NCBI GenBank assembly: GCA_026874595.1
Contig: CM049311.1
Coordinates: 18,685,676 to 18,749,675 of the forward strand
From: Sipunculus nudus
Lineage: Eukaryota; Annelida; Sipuncula; Golfingiida; Sipunculidae
Reading direction: 5' to 3'
DNA length: 64,000 bases
Part shown: positions 36,590-49,965 of the stretch, piece after piece
How positions within the stretch are numbered: the first letter of the stretch is position 1
How the letters are laid out: each line of letters begins with the position of its first letter
Notes under the pieces: generated by a model
Databases searched by the model: none
Told to the model about the DNA's origin: nothing
Seen by the model: the letters and a program-made list of their open reading frames with translations, nothing else
Made by a program: the position numbers and the translations under genes

Positions 36590-38261
36590 TTGCTGTCCAA
36601 AGTTTCGGTCGGTGAGTCCTTCAGGAAAGGACCCGAACGTTTTTTTTTTTTAATTGCTCGCCGGAAATCTTCCATTTCTGCAGGCAGGTTGGCCAGTCGC
36701 AAATATCTGTTTATTGCTTGCCGGAAATCTTCGATTTCTGCAAGCAGGTTGGTCAGTCGCGGATGTCTGTTTGTCTGTTTGTTGCTTGCCGGAAATCTTC
36801 GATTTCTGCAAGCAGGTTGGTCAGTCGCGGATGTCTGTTTGTCTGTTTGTCTGTCTGTCTGTCTGTGTACTCTCTACAGGCCACAATTTTCCAGCAATTG
36901 CTTTCAAACTTATACAGCTGGTAGACAATCAAAAGTCCTCGAGGCCTATTGTTATTGGCCGACATAGGTCCAAGGTCAAGGTCAAGGTCATCAAAAGTAT
37001 ACAAAACGGTTTTTTGTTCATATCTGTGTTAATATTGGTCGTATCTACTTCAACAGTAGCTCATTTTAATCGTCATTCCAAGGCCTGTTTTCTGGTGTGT
37101 AGCTGACTCAATTTGCGGTAACCATGGTAACGCATTTTTGGGGAAAAGTGCTGATATTTTTCTAAATTTGTCAGTTTTAAAGCTACAGAGGTCTAGTTTT
37201 TTGCTTCAGGTAGCATTCACCTAGTACTACAAGATTCTATTAAGAGTCTCGCAATATCTCGTATAATATCTCGTCAAACGAGATAATTCGAGATTTCAGT
37301 AATCTTGCCCTGGAGGCCACAGTTTTGCAGGAATCTTTTTGAAACTGGCATATCTTAAGTCCTACACTATTATCTCGAAATCAATTTTTCATTTTTTTAA
37401 TGCGGCCGCTAGGGGGCGCTGGGTGCAAACCTCCCCAACATATCATGTTTTGGCAATATCTCCAAAATTATAAGCCTCAATTACAAAAACTATAGTTTAT
37501 TTTTTTCATCTAAGTCTTCTTCATGAACTCGTTTAGTCATCTGGTCTCAATCTTGTGTCACTTTGTCTGTGTGTCCGTCTGTTTCTTAGTTGTCCTCAAA
37601 TCCGCTTGCTTGCCGGTTCTTGCGTCTCACATATAGCCTTCTACAGGACACAGTTTTGAAAGAATATTTTTAAAACTATTACATCTTATGTCTCACACTA
37701 ATATCTCGAAACGGATTTTCCATTTTCCAGAATTGGCCGCTAGGGGGCGCTGCACATGACCCTCACACACATATCATCATATTGGCCATATCTCTAAAAC
37801 CCAAAGACTCAATTACATAAACCATAGCTTATGTTCTTCGTCTGAGTCTTCTCCATAACCTGGTTAAGTCATCTGGTCTCGGTCTTGTGTCACTTTGTCA
37901 GTATGTCCATATAAACGGAGGGAAACCTGAATGCACAGAGTCATGCAGGAATGCACGATGACACGCGTTTTAGTAAGACAAAGACTCGTGTAGGTATGAG
38001 CGACAATCAGCGCAGTTTGCTCGTTTTGTGTAGGGTCCATCGGGCCAAATGCCAATTCAGGCCCGCAGCCGACGGGATGAATTAATTGGCGTAGCGGGGA
38101 CCACGGCCATTTCCTGGTAAAAACTTGGGAATAAATATACCGGACGGGCTGACCATTTTCTCAGGGCCATAGGAATGTCACCATTCCAGTGTGCCCTCAG
38201 ACCTGGTCAGACCTGGTCAGACCTAAAACGCGTGCCTGCACATCTGTGCGCATGCAGGTGA
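36590..38261 (+). repeat. Monomer 22, G-to-T at offset 50
   Basis: T at 36640, exactly 8,350 bp from the same change in monomer 17. Confidence 0.95.
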
Positions 38262-41200
38262 TTGCTGTCCAAAGTTTCGGTCGGTGAGTCCTTCAGGAAA
38301 GGACCCGAACGGTTTTTTTTTTTAATTGCTCGCCGGAAATCTTCCATTTCTGCAGGCAGGTTGGCCAGTCGCAAATATCTGTTTATTGCTTGCCGGAAAT
38401 CTTCGATTTCTGCAAGCAGGTTGGTCAGTCGCGGATGTCTGTTTGTCTGTTTGTTGCTTGCCGGAAATCTTCGATTTCTGCAAGCAGGTTGGTCAGTCGC
38501 GGATGTCTGTTTGTCTGTTTGTCTGTCTGTCTGTCTGTGTACTCTCTACAGGCCACAATTTTCCAGCAATTGCTTTCAAACTTATACAGCTGGTAGACAA
38601 TCAAAAGTCCTCGAGGCCTATTGTTATTGGCCGACATAGGTCCAAGGTCAAGGTCAAGGTCATCAAAAGTATACAAAACGGTTTTTTGTTCATATCTGTG
38701 TTAATATTGGTCGTATCTACTTCAACAGTAGCTCATTTTAATCGTCATTCCAAGGCCTGTTTTCTGGTGTGTAGCTGACTCAATTTGCGGTAACCATGGT
38801 AACGCATTTTTGGGGAAAAGTGCTGATATTTTTCTAAATTTGTCAGTTTTAAAGCTACAGAGGTCTAGTTTTTTGCTTCAGGTAGCATTCACCTAGTACT
38901 ACAAGATTCTATTAAGAGTCTCGCAATATCTCGTATAATATCTCGTCAAACGAGATAATTCGAGATTTCAGTAATCTTGCCCTGGAGGCCACAGTTTTGC
39001 AGGAATCTTTTTGAAACTGGCATATCTTAAGTCCTACACTATTATCTCGAAATCAATTTTTCATTTTTTTAATGCGGCCGCTAGGGGGCGCTGGGTGCAA
39101 ACCTCCCCAACATATCATGTTTTGGCAATATCTCCAAAATTATAAGCCTCAATTACAAAAACTATAGTTTATTTTTTTCATCTAAGTCTTCTTCATGAAC
39201 TCGTTTAGTCATCTGGTCTCAATCTTGTGTCACTTTGTCTGTGTGTCCGTCTGTTTCTTAGTTGTCCTCAAATCCGCTTGCTTGCCGGTTCTTGCGTCTC
39301 ACATATAGCCTTCTACAGGACACAGTTTTGAAAGAATATTTTTAAAACTATTACATCTTATGTCTCACACTAATATCTCGAAACGGATTTTCCATTTTCC
39401 AGAATTGGCCGCTAGGGGGCGCTGCACATGACCCTCACACACATATCATCATATTGGCCATATCTCTAAAACCCAAAGACTCAATTACATAAACCATAGC
39501 TTATGTTCTTCGTCTGAGTCTTCTCCATAACCTGGTTAAGTCATCTGGTCTCGGTCTTGTGTCACTTTGTCAGTATGTCCATATAAACGGAGGGAAACCT
39601 GAATGCACAGAGTCATGCAGGAATGCACGATGACACGCGTTTTAGTAAGACAAAGACTCGTGTAGGTATGAGCGACAATCAGCGCAGTTTGCTCGTTTTG
39701 TGTAGGGTCCATCGGGCCAAATGCCAATTCAGGCCCGCAGCCGACGGGATGAATTAATTGGCGTAGCGGGGACCACGGCCATTTCCTGGTAAAAACTTGG
39801 GAATAAATATACCGGACGGGCTGACCATTTTCTCAGGGCCATAGGAATGTCACCATTCCAGTGTGCCCTCAGACCTGGTCAGACCTGGTCAGACCTAAAA
39901 CGCGTGCCTGCACATCTGTGCGCATGCAGGTGATTGCTGTCCAAAGTTTCGGTCGGTGAGTCCTTCAGGAAAGGACCCGAACGGTTTTTTTTTTTAATTG
40001 CTCGCCGGAAATCTTCCATTTCTGCAGGCAGGTTGGCCAGTCGCAAATATCTGTTTATTGCTTGCCGGAAATCTTCGATTTCTGCAAGCAGGTTGGTCAG
40101 TCGCGGATGTCTGTTTGTCTGTTTGTTGCTTGCCGGAAATCTTCGATTTCTGCAAGCAGGTTGGTCAGTCGCGGATGTCTGTTTGTCTGTTTGTCTGTCT
40201 GTCTGTCTGTGTACTCTCTACAGGCCACAATTTTCCAGCAATTGCTTTCAAACTTATACAGCTGGTAGACAATCAAAAGTCCTCGAGGCCTATTGTTATT
40301 GGCCGACATAGGTCCAAGGTCAAGGTCAAGGTCATCAAAAGTATACAAAACGGTTTTTTGTTCATATCTGTGTTAATATTGGTCGTATCTACTTCAACAG
40401 TAGCTCATTTTAATCGTCATTCCAAGGCCTGTTTTCTGGTGTGTAGCTGACTCAATTTGCGGTAACCATGGTAACGCATTTTTGGGGAAAAGTGCTGATA
40501 TTTTTCTAAATTTGTCAGTTTTAAAGCTACAGAGGTCTAGTTTTTTGCTTCAGGTAGCATTCACCTAGTACTACAAGATTCTATTAAGAGTCTCGCAATA
40601 TCTCGTATAATATCTCGTCAAACGAGATAATTCGAGATTTCAGTAATCTTGCCCTGGAGGCCACAGTTTTGCAGGAATCTTTTTGAAACTGGCATATCTT
40701 AAGTCCTACACTATTATCTCGAAATCAATTTTTCATTTTTTTAATGCGGCCGCTAGGGGGCGCTGGGTGCAAACCTCCCCAACATATCATGTTTTGGCAA
40801 TATCTCCAAAATTATAAGCCTCAATTACAAAAACTATAGTTTATTTTTTTCATCTAAGTCTTCTTCATGAACTCGTTTAGTCATCTGGTCTCAATCTTGT
40901 GTCACTTTGTCTGTGTGTCCGTCTGTTTCTTAGTTGTCCTCAAATCCGCTTGCTTGCCGGTTCTTGCGTCTCACATATAGCCTTCTACAGGACACAGTTT
41001 TGAAAGAATATTTTTAAAACTATTACATCTTATGTCTCACACTAATATCTCGAAACGGATTTTCCATTTTCCAGAATTGGCCGCTAGGGGGCGCTGCACA
41101 TGACCCTCACACACATATCATCATATTGGCCATATCTCTAAAACCCAAAGACTCAATTACATAAACCATAGCTTATGTTCTTCGTCTGAGTCTTCTCCAT

Positions 41201-43277
41201 AACCTGGTTAAGTCATCTGGTCTCGGTCTTGTGTCACTTTGTCAGTATGTCCATATAAACGGAGGGAAACCTGAATGCACAGAGTCATGCAGGAATGCAC
41301 GATGACACGCGTTTTAGTAAGACAAAGACTCGTGTAGGTATGAGCGACAATCAGCGCAGTTTGCTCGTTTTGTGTAGGGTCCATCGGGCCAAATGCCAAT
41401 TCAGGCCCGCAGCCGACGGGATGAATTAATTGGCGTAGCGGGGACCACGGCCATTTCCTGGTAAAAACTTGGGAATAAATATACCGGACGGGCTGACCAT
41501 TTTCTCAGGGCCATAGGAATGTCACCATTCCAGTGTGCCCTCAGACCTGGTCAGACCTGGTCAGACCTAAAACGCGTGCCTGCACATCTGTGCGCATGCA
41601 GGTGATTGCTGTCCAAAGTTTCGGTCGGTGAGTCCTTCAGGAAAGGACCCGAACGGTTTTTTTTTTTAATTGCTCGCCGGAAATCTTCCATTTCTGCAGG
41701 CAGGTTGGCCAGTCGCAAATATCTGTTTATTGCTTGCCGGAAATCTTCGATTTCTGCAAGCAGGTTGGTCAGTCGCGGATGTCTGTTTGTCTGTTTGTTG
41801 CTTGCCGGAAATCTTCGATTTCTGCAAGCAGGTTGGTCAGTCGCGGATGTCTGTTTGTCTGTTTGTCTGTCTGTCTGTCTGTGTACTCTCTACAGGCCAC
41901 AATTTTCCAGCAATTGCTTTCAAACTTATACAGCTGGTAGACAATCAAAAGTCCTCGAGGCCTATTGTTATTGGCCGACATAGGTCCAAGGTCAAGGTCA
42001 AGGTCATCAAAAGTATACAAAACGGTTTTTTGTTCATATCTGTGTTAATATTGGTCGTATCTACTTCAACAGTAGCTCATTTTAATCGTCATTCCAAGGC
42101 CTGTTTTCTGGTGTGTAGCTGACTCAATTTGCGGTAACCATGGTAACGCATTTTTGGGGAAAAGTGCTGATATTTTTCTAAATTTGTCAGTTTTAAAGCT
42201 ACAGAGGTCTAGTTTTTTGCTTCAGGTAGCATTCACCTAGTACTACAAGATTCTATTAAGAGTCTCGCAATATCTCGTATAATATCTCGTCAAACGAGAT
42301 AATTCGAGATTTCAGTAATCTTGCCCTGGAGGCCACAGTTTTGCAGGAATCTTTTTGAAACTGGCATATCTTAAGTCCTACACTATTATCTCGAAATCAA
42401 TTTTTCATTTTTTTAATGCGGCCGCTAGGGGGCGCTGGGTGCAAACCTCCCCAACATATCATGTTTTGGCAATATCTCCAAAATTATAAGCCTCAATTAC
42501 AAAAACTATAGTTTATTTTTTTCATCTAAGTCTTCTTCATGAACTCGTTTAGTCATCTGGTCTCAATCTTGTGTCACTTTGTCTGTGTGTCCGTCTGTTT
42601 CTTAGTTGTCCTCAAATCCGCTTGCTTGCCGGTTCTTGCGTCTCACATATAGCCTTCTACAGGACACAGTTTTGAAAGAATATTTTTAAAACTATTACAT
42701 CTTATGTCTCACACTAATATCTCGAAACGGATTTTCCATTTTCCAGAATTGGCCGCTAGGGGGCGCTGCACATGACCCTCACACACATATCATCATATTG
42801 GCCATATCTCTAAAACCCAAAGACTCAATTACATAAACCATAGCTTATGTTCTTCGTCTGAGTCTTCTCCATAACCTGGTTAAGTCATCTGGTCTCGGTC
42901 TTGTGTCACTTTGTCAGTATGTCCATATAAACGGAGGGAAACCTGAATGCACAGAGTCATGCAGGAATGCACGATGACACGCGTTTTAGTAAGACAAAGA
43001 CTCGTGTAGGTATGAGCGACAATCAGCGCAGTTTGCTCGTTTTGTGTAGGGTCCATCGGGCCAAATGCCAATTCAGGCCCGCAGCCGACGGGATGAATTA
43101 ATTGGCGTAGCGGGGACCACGGCCATTTCCTGGTAAAAACTTGGGAATAAATATACCGGACGGGCTGACCATTTTCTCAGGGCCATAGGAATGTCACCAT
43201 TCCAGTGTGCCCTCAGACCTGGTCAGACCTGGTCAGACCTAAAACGCGTGCCTGCACATCTGTGCGCATGCAGGTGA
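38262..43277 (+). repeat. Monomers 23-25, canonical
   Basis: Three 1,672-bp copies (38262, 39934, 41606). The first two complete higher-order unit 3. The third would be the T-marker position of a fourth unit but has the majority C, so the periodicity ends here. Confidence 0.93.
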
Positions 43278-44949
43278 TTGCTGTCCAAAGTTTCGGTCGG
43301 TGAGTCCTTCAGGAAAGGACCCGAACGGTTTTTTTTTTTAATTGCTCGCCGGAAATCTTCCATTTCTGCAGGCAGGTTGGCCAGTCGCAAATATCTGTTT
43401 ATTGCTTGCCGGAAATCTTCGATTTCTGCAAGCAGGTTGGTCAGTCGCGGATGTCTGTTTGTCTGTTTGTTGCTTGCCGGAAATCTTCGATTTCTGCAAG
43501 CAGGTTGGTCAGTCGCGGATGTCTGTTTGTCTGTTTGTCTGTCTGTCTGTCTGTGTACTCTCTACAGGCCACAATTTTCCAGCAATTGCTTTCAAACTTA
43601 TACAGCTGGTAGACAATCAAAAGTCCTCGAGGCCTATTGTTATTGGCCGACATAGGTCCAAGGTCAAGGTCAAGGTCATCAAAAGTATACAAAACGGTTT
43701 TTTGTTCATATCTGTGTTAATATTGGTCGTATCTACTTCAACAGTAGCTCATTTTAATCGTCATTCCAAGGCCTGTTTTCTGGTGTGTAGCTGACTCAAT
43801 TTGCGGTAACCATGGTAACGCATTTTTGGGGAAAAGTGCTGATATTTTTCTAAATTTGTCAGTTTTAAAGCTACAGAGGTCTAGTTTTTTGCTTCAGGTA
43901 GCATTCACCTAGTACTACAAGATTCTATTAAGAGTCTCGCAATATCTCGTATAATATCTCGTCAAACGAGATAATTCGAGATTTCAGTAATCTTGCCCTG
44001 GAGGCCACAGTTTTGCAGGAATCTTTTTGAAACTGGCATATCTTAAGTCCTACACTATTATCTCGAAATCAATTTTTCATTTTTTTAATGCGGCCGCTAG
44101 GGGGCGCTGGGTGCAAACCTCCCCAACATATCATGTTTTGGCAATATCTCCAAAATTATAAGCCTCAATTACAAAAACTATAGTTTATTTTTTTCATCTA
44201 AGTCTTCTTCATGAACTCGTTTAGTCATCTGGTCTCAATCTTGTGTCACTTTGTCTGTGTGTCCGTCTGTTTCTTAGTTGTCCTCAAATCCGCTTGCTTG
44301 CCGGTTCTTGCGTCTCACATATAGCCTTCTACAGGACACAGTTTTGAAAGAATATTTTTAAAACTATTACATCTTATGTCTCACACTAATATCTCGAAAC
44401 GGATTTTCCATTTTCCAGAATTGGCCGCTAGGGGGCGCTGCACATGACCCTCACACACATATCATCATATTGGCCATATCTCTAAAACCCAAAGACTCAA
44501 TTACATAAACCATAGCTTATGTTCTTCGTCTGAGTCTTCTCCATAACCTGGTTAAGTCATCTGGTCTCGGTCTTGTGTCACTTTGTCAGTATGTCCATAT
44601 AAACGGAGGGAAACCTGAATGCACAGAGTCATGCAGGAATGCACGATGACACGCGTTTTAGTAAGACAAAGACTCGTGTAGGTATGAGCGACAATCAGCG
44701 CAGTTTGCTCGTTTTGTGTAGGGTCCATCAGGCCAAATGCCAATTCAGGCCCGCAGCCGACGGGATGAATTAATTGGCGTAGCGGGGACCACGGCCATTT
44801 CCTGGTAAAAACTTGGGAATAAATATACCGGACGGGCTGACCATTTTCTCAGGGCCATAGGAATGTCACCATTCCAGTGTGCCCTCAGACCTGGTCAGAC
44901 CTGGTCAGACCTAAAACGCGTGCCTGCACATCTGTGCGCATGCAGGTGA
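43278..44949 (+). repeat. Monomer 26, private G-to-A
   Basis: A at 44730 (ATCGGG to ATCAGG, a CpG transition). Confidence 0.95.
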
Positions 44950-46621
44950 TTGCTGTCCAAAGTTTCGGTCGGTGAGTCCTTCAGGAAAGGACCCGAACGG
45001 TTTTTTTTTTTAATTGCTCGCCGGAAATCTTCCATTTCTGCAGGCAGGTTGGCCAGTCGCAAATATCTGTTTATTGCTTGCCGGAAATCTTCGATTTCTG
45101 CAAGCAGGTTGGTCAGTCGCGGATGTCTGTTTGTCTGTTTGTTGCTTGCCGGAAATCTTCGATTTCTGCAAGCAGGTTGGTCAGTCGCGGATGTCTGTTT
45201 GTCTGTTTGTCTGTCTGTCTGTCTGTGTACTCTCTACAGGCCACAATTTTCCAGCAATTGCTTTCAAACTTATACAGCTGGTAGACAATCAAAAGTCCTC
45301 GAGGCCTATTGTTATTGGCCGACATAGGTCCAAGGTCAAGGTCAAGGTCATCAAAAGTATACAAAACGGTTTTTTGTTCATATCTGTGTTAATATTGGTC
45401 GTATCTAATTCAACAGTAGCTCATTTTAATCGTCATTCCAAGGCCTGTTTTCTGGTGTGTAGCTGACTCAATTTGCGGTAACCATGGTAACGCATTTTTG
45501 GGGAAAAGTGCTGATATTTTTCTAAATTTGTCAGTTTTAAAGCTACAGAGGTCTAGTTTTTTGCTTCAGGTAGCATTCACCTAGTACTACAAGATTCTAT
45601 TAAGAGTCTCGCAATATCTCGTATAATATCTCGTCAAACGAGATAATTCGAGATTTCAGTAATCTTGCCCTGGAGGCCACAGTTTTGCAGGAATCTTTTT
45701 GAAACTGGCATATCTTAAGTCCTACACTATTATCTCGAAATCAATTTTTCATTTTTTTAATGCGGCCGCTAGGGGGCGCTGGGTGCAAACCTCCCCAACA
45801 TATCATGTTTTGGCAATATCTCCAAAATTATAAGCCTCAATTACAAAAACTATAGTTTATTTTTTTCATCTAAGTCTTCTTCATGAACTCGTTTAGTCAT
45901 CTGGTCTCAATCTTGTGTCACTTTGTCTGTGTGTCCGTCTGTTTCTTAGTTGTCCTCAAATCCGCTTGCTTGCCGGTTCTTGCGTCTCACATATAGCCTT
46001 CTACAGGACACAGTTTTGAAAGAATATTTTTAAAACTATTACATCTTATGTCTCACACTAATATCTCGAAACGGATTTTCCATTTTCCAGAATTGGCCGC
46101 TAGGGGGCGCTGCACATGACCCTCACACACATATCATCATATTGGCCATATCTCTAAAACCCAAAGACTCAATTACATAAACCATAGCTTATGTTCTTCG
46201 TCTGAGTCTTCTCCATAACCTGGTTAAGTCATCTGGTCTCGGTCTTGTGTCACTTTGTCAGTATGTCCATATAAACGGAGGGAAACCTGAATGCACAGAG
46301 TCATGCAGGAATGCACGATGACACGCGTTTTAGTAAGACAAAGACTCGTGTAGGTATGAGCGACAATCAGCGCAGTTTGCTCGTTTTGTGTAGGGTCCAT
46401 CGGGCCAAATGCCAATTCAGGCCCGCAGCCGACGGGATGAATTAATTGGCGTAGCGGGGACCACGGCCATTTCCTGGTAAAAACTTGGGAATAAATATAC
46501 CGGACGGGCTGACCATTTTCTCAGGGCCATAGGAATGTCACCATTCCAGTGTGCCCTCAGACCTGGTCAGACCTGGTCAGACCTAAAACGCGTGCCTGCA
46601 CATCTGTGCGCATGCAGGTGA
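44950..46621 (+). repeat. Monomer 27, private C-to-A
   Basis: A at 45408 (CTACTT to CTAATT), between the AGGTCA triplet and the X-box-like element. Confidence 0.95.
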
Positions 46622-49600
46622 TTGCTGTCCAAAGTTTCGGTCGGTGAGTCCTTCAGGAAAGGACCCGAACGGTTTTTTTTTTTAATTGCTCGCCGGAAAT
46701 CTTCCATTTCTGCAGGCAGGTTGGCCAGTCGCAAATATCTGTTTATTGCTTGCCGGAAATCTTCGATTTCTGCAAGCAGGTTGGTCAGTCGCGGATGTCT
46801 GTTTGTCTGTTTGTTGCTTGCCGGAAATCTTCGATTTCTGCAAGCAGGTTGGTCAGTCGCGGATGTCTGTTTGTCTGTTTGTCTGTCTGTCTGTCTGTGT
46901 ACTCTCTACAGGCCACAATTTTCCAGCAATTGCTTTCAAACTTATACAGCTGGTAGACAATCAAAAGTCCTCGAGGCCTATTGTTATTGGCCGACATAGG
47001 TCCAAGGTCAAGGTCAAGGTCATCAAAAGTATACAAAACGGTTTTTTGTTCATATCTGTGTTAATATTGGTCGTATCTACTTCAACAGTAGCTCATTTTA
47101 ATCGTCATTCCAAGGCCTGTTTTCTGGTGTGTAGCTGACTCAATTTGCGGTAACCATGGTAACGCATTTTTGGGGAAAAGTGCTGATATTTTTCTAAATT
47201 TGTCAGTTTTAAAGCTACAGAGGTCTAGTTTTTTGCTTCAGGTAGCATTCACCTAGTACTACAAGATTCTATTAAGAGTCTCGCAATATCTCGTATAATA
47301 TCTCGTCAAACGAGATAATTCGAGATTTCAGTAATCTTGCCCTGGAGGCCACAGTTTTGCAGGAATCTTTTTGAAACTGGCATATCTTAAGTCCTACACT
47401 ATTATCTCGAAATCAATTTTTCATTTTTTTAATGCGGCCGCTAGGGGGCGCTGGGTGCAAACCTCCCCAACATATCATGTTTTGGCAATATCTCCAAAAT
47501 TATAAGCCTCAATTACAAAAACTATAGTTTATTTTTTTCATCTAAGTCTTCTTCATGAACTCGTTTAGTCATCTGGTCTCAATCTTGTGTCACTTTGTCT
47601 GTGTGTCCGTCTGTTTCTTAGTTGTCCTCAAATCCGCTTGCTTGCCGGTTCTTGCGTCTCACATATAGCCTTCTACAGGACACAGTTTTGAAAGAATATT
47701 TTTAAAACTATTACATCTTATGTCTCACACTAATATCTCGAAACGGATTTTCCATTTTCCAGAATTGGCCGCTAGGGGGCGCTGCACATGACCCTCACAC
47801 ACATATCATCATATTGGCCATATCTCTAAAACCCAAAGACTCAATTACATAAACCATAGCTTATGTTCTTCGTCTGAGTCTTCTCCATAACCTGGTTAAG
47901 TCATCTGGTCTCGGTCTTGTGTCACTTTGTCAGTATGTCCATATAAACGGAGGGAAACCTGAATGCACAGAGTCATGCAGGAATGCACGATGACACGCGT
48001 TTTAGTAAGACAAAGACTCGTGTAGGTATGAGCGACAATCAGCGCAGTTTGCTCGTTTTGTGTAGGGTCCATCGGGCCAAATGCCAATTCAGGCCCGCAG
48101 CCGACGGGATGAATTAATTGGCGTAGCGGGGACCACGGCCATTTCCTGGTAAAAACTTGGGAATAAATATACCGGACGGGCTGACCATTTTCTCAGGGCC
48201 ATAGGAATGTCACCATTCCAGTGTGCCCTCAGACCTGGTCAGACCTGGTCAGACCTAAAACGCGTGCCTGCACATCTGTGCGCATGCAGGTGATTGCTGT
48301 CCAAAGTTTCGGTCGGTGAGTCCTTCAGGAAAGGACCCGAACGGTTTTTTTTTTTAATTGCTCGCCGGAAATCTTCCATTTCTGCAGGCAGGTTGGCCAG
48401 TCGCAAATATCTGTTTATTGCTTGCCGGAAATCTTCGATTTCTGCAAGCAGGTTGGTCAGTCGCGGATGTCTGTTTGTCTGTTTGTTGCTTGCCGGAAAT
48501 CTTCGATTTCTGCAAGCAGGTTGGTCAGTCGCGGATGTCTGTTTGTCTGTTTGTCTGTCTGTCTGTCTGTGTACTCTCTACAGGCCACAATTTTCCAGCA
48601 ATTGCTTTCAAACTTATACAGCTGGTAGACAATCAAAAGTCCTCGAGGCCTATTGTTATTGGCCGACATAGGTCCAAGGTCAAGGTCAAGGTCATCAAAA
48701 GTATACAAAACGGTTTTTTGTTCATATCTGTGTTAATATTGGTCGTATCTACTTCAACAGTAGCTCATTTTAATCGTCATTCCAAGGCCTGTTTTCTGGT
48801 GTGTAGCTGACTCAATTTGCGGTAACCATGGTAACGCATTTTTGGGGAAAAGTGCTGATATTTTTCTAAATTTGTCAGTTTTAAAGCTACAGAGGTCTAG
48901 TTTTTTGCTTCAGGTAGCATTCACCTAGTACTACAAGATTCTATTAAGAGTCTCGCAATATCTCGTATAATATCTCGTCAAACGAGATAATTCGAGATTT
49001 CAGTAATCTTGCCCTGGAGGCCACAGTTTTGCAGGAATCTTTTTGAAACTGGCATATCTTAAGTCCTACACTATTATCTCGAAATCAATTTTTCATTTTT
49101 TTAATGCGGCCGCTAGGGGGCGCTGGGTGCAAACCTCCCCAACATATCATGTTTTGGCAATATCTCCAAAATTATAAGCCTCAATTACAAAAACTATAGT
49201 TTATTTTTTTCATCTAAGTCTTCTTCATGAACTCGTTTAGTCATCTGGTCTCAATCTTGTGTCACTTTGTCTGTGTGTCCGTCTGTTTCTTAGTTGTCCT
49301 CAAATCCGCTTGCTTGCCGGTTCTTGCGTCTCACATATAGCCTTCTACAGGACACAGTTTTGAAAGAATATTTTTAAAACTATTACATCTTATGTCTCAC
49401 ACTAATATCTCGAAACGGATTTTCCATTTTCCAGAATTGGCCGCTAGGGGGCGCTGCACATGACCCTCACACACATATCATCATATTGGCCATATCTCTA
49501 AAACCCAAAGACTCAATTACATAAACCATAGCTTATGTTCTTCGTCTGAGTCTTCTCCATAACCTGGTTAAGTCATCTGGTCTCGGTCTTGTGTCACTTT

Positions 49601-49965
49601 GTCAGTATGTCCATATAAACGGAGGGAAACCTGAATGCACAGAGTCATGCAGGAATGCACGATGACACGCGTTTTAGTAAGACAAAGACTCGTGTAGGTA
49701 TGAGCGACAATCAGCGCAGTTTGCTCGTTTTGTGTAGGGTCCATCGGGCCAAATGCCAATTCAGGCCCGCAGCCGACGGGATGAATTAATTGGCGTAGCG
49801 GGGACCACGGCCATTTCCTGGTAAAAACTTGGGAATAAATATACCGGACGGGCTGACCATTTTCTCAGGGCCATAGGAATGTCACCATTCCAGTGTGCCC
49901 TCAGACCTGGTCAGACCTGGTCAGACCTAAAACGCGTGCCTGCACATCTGTGCGCATGCAGGTGA
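46622..49965 (+). repeat. Monomers 28-29, canonical
   Basis: Two 1,672-bp copies (46622, 48294) without noticed variants. Confidence 0.93.

Larger units (their letters stand above)
16556..41605 (+). repeat. Higher-order repeat block: three 8,350-bp units of five monomers
   Basis: Two independent markers recur with exactly 8,350-bp spacing. One is T instead of C in the third minisatellite unit (16792, 25142, 33492). The other is a monomer lacking one 10-bp unit directly after it (18228-19889, 26578-28239, 34928-36589). Units are 16556-24905, 24906-33255 and 33256-41605, each ordered as T-variant monomer, short monomer, then three 1,672-bp monomers. Outside this block the markers occur out of phase. 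Units are not perfectly identical: the offset-50 G-to-T change is absent from unit 1, present in one monomer of unit 2 and in two of unit 3. Confidence 0.82.
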
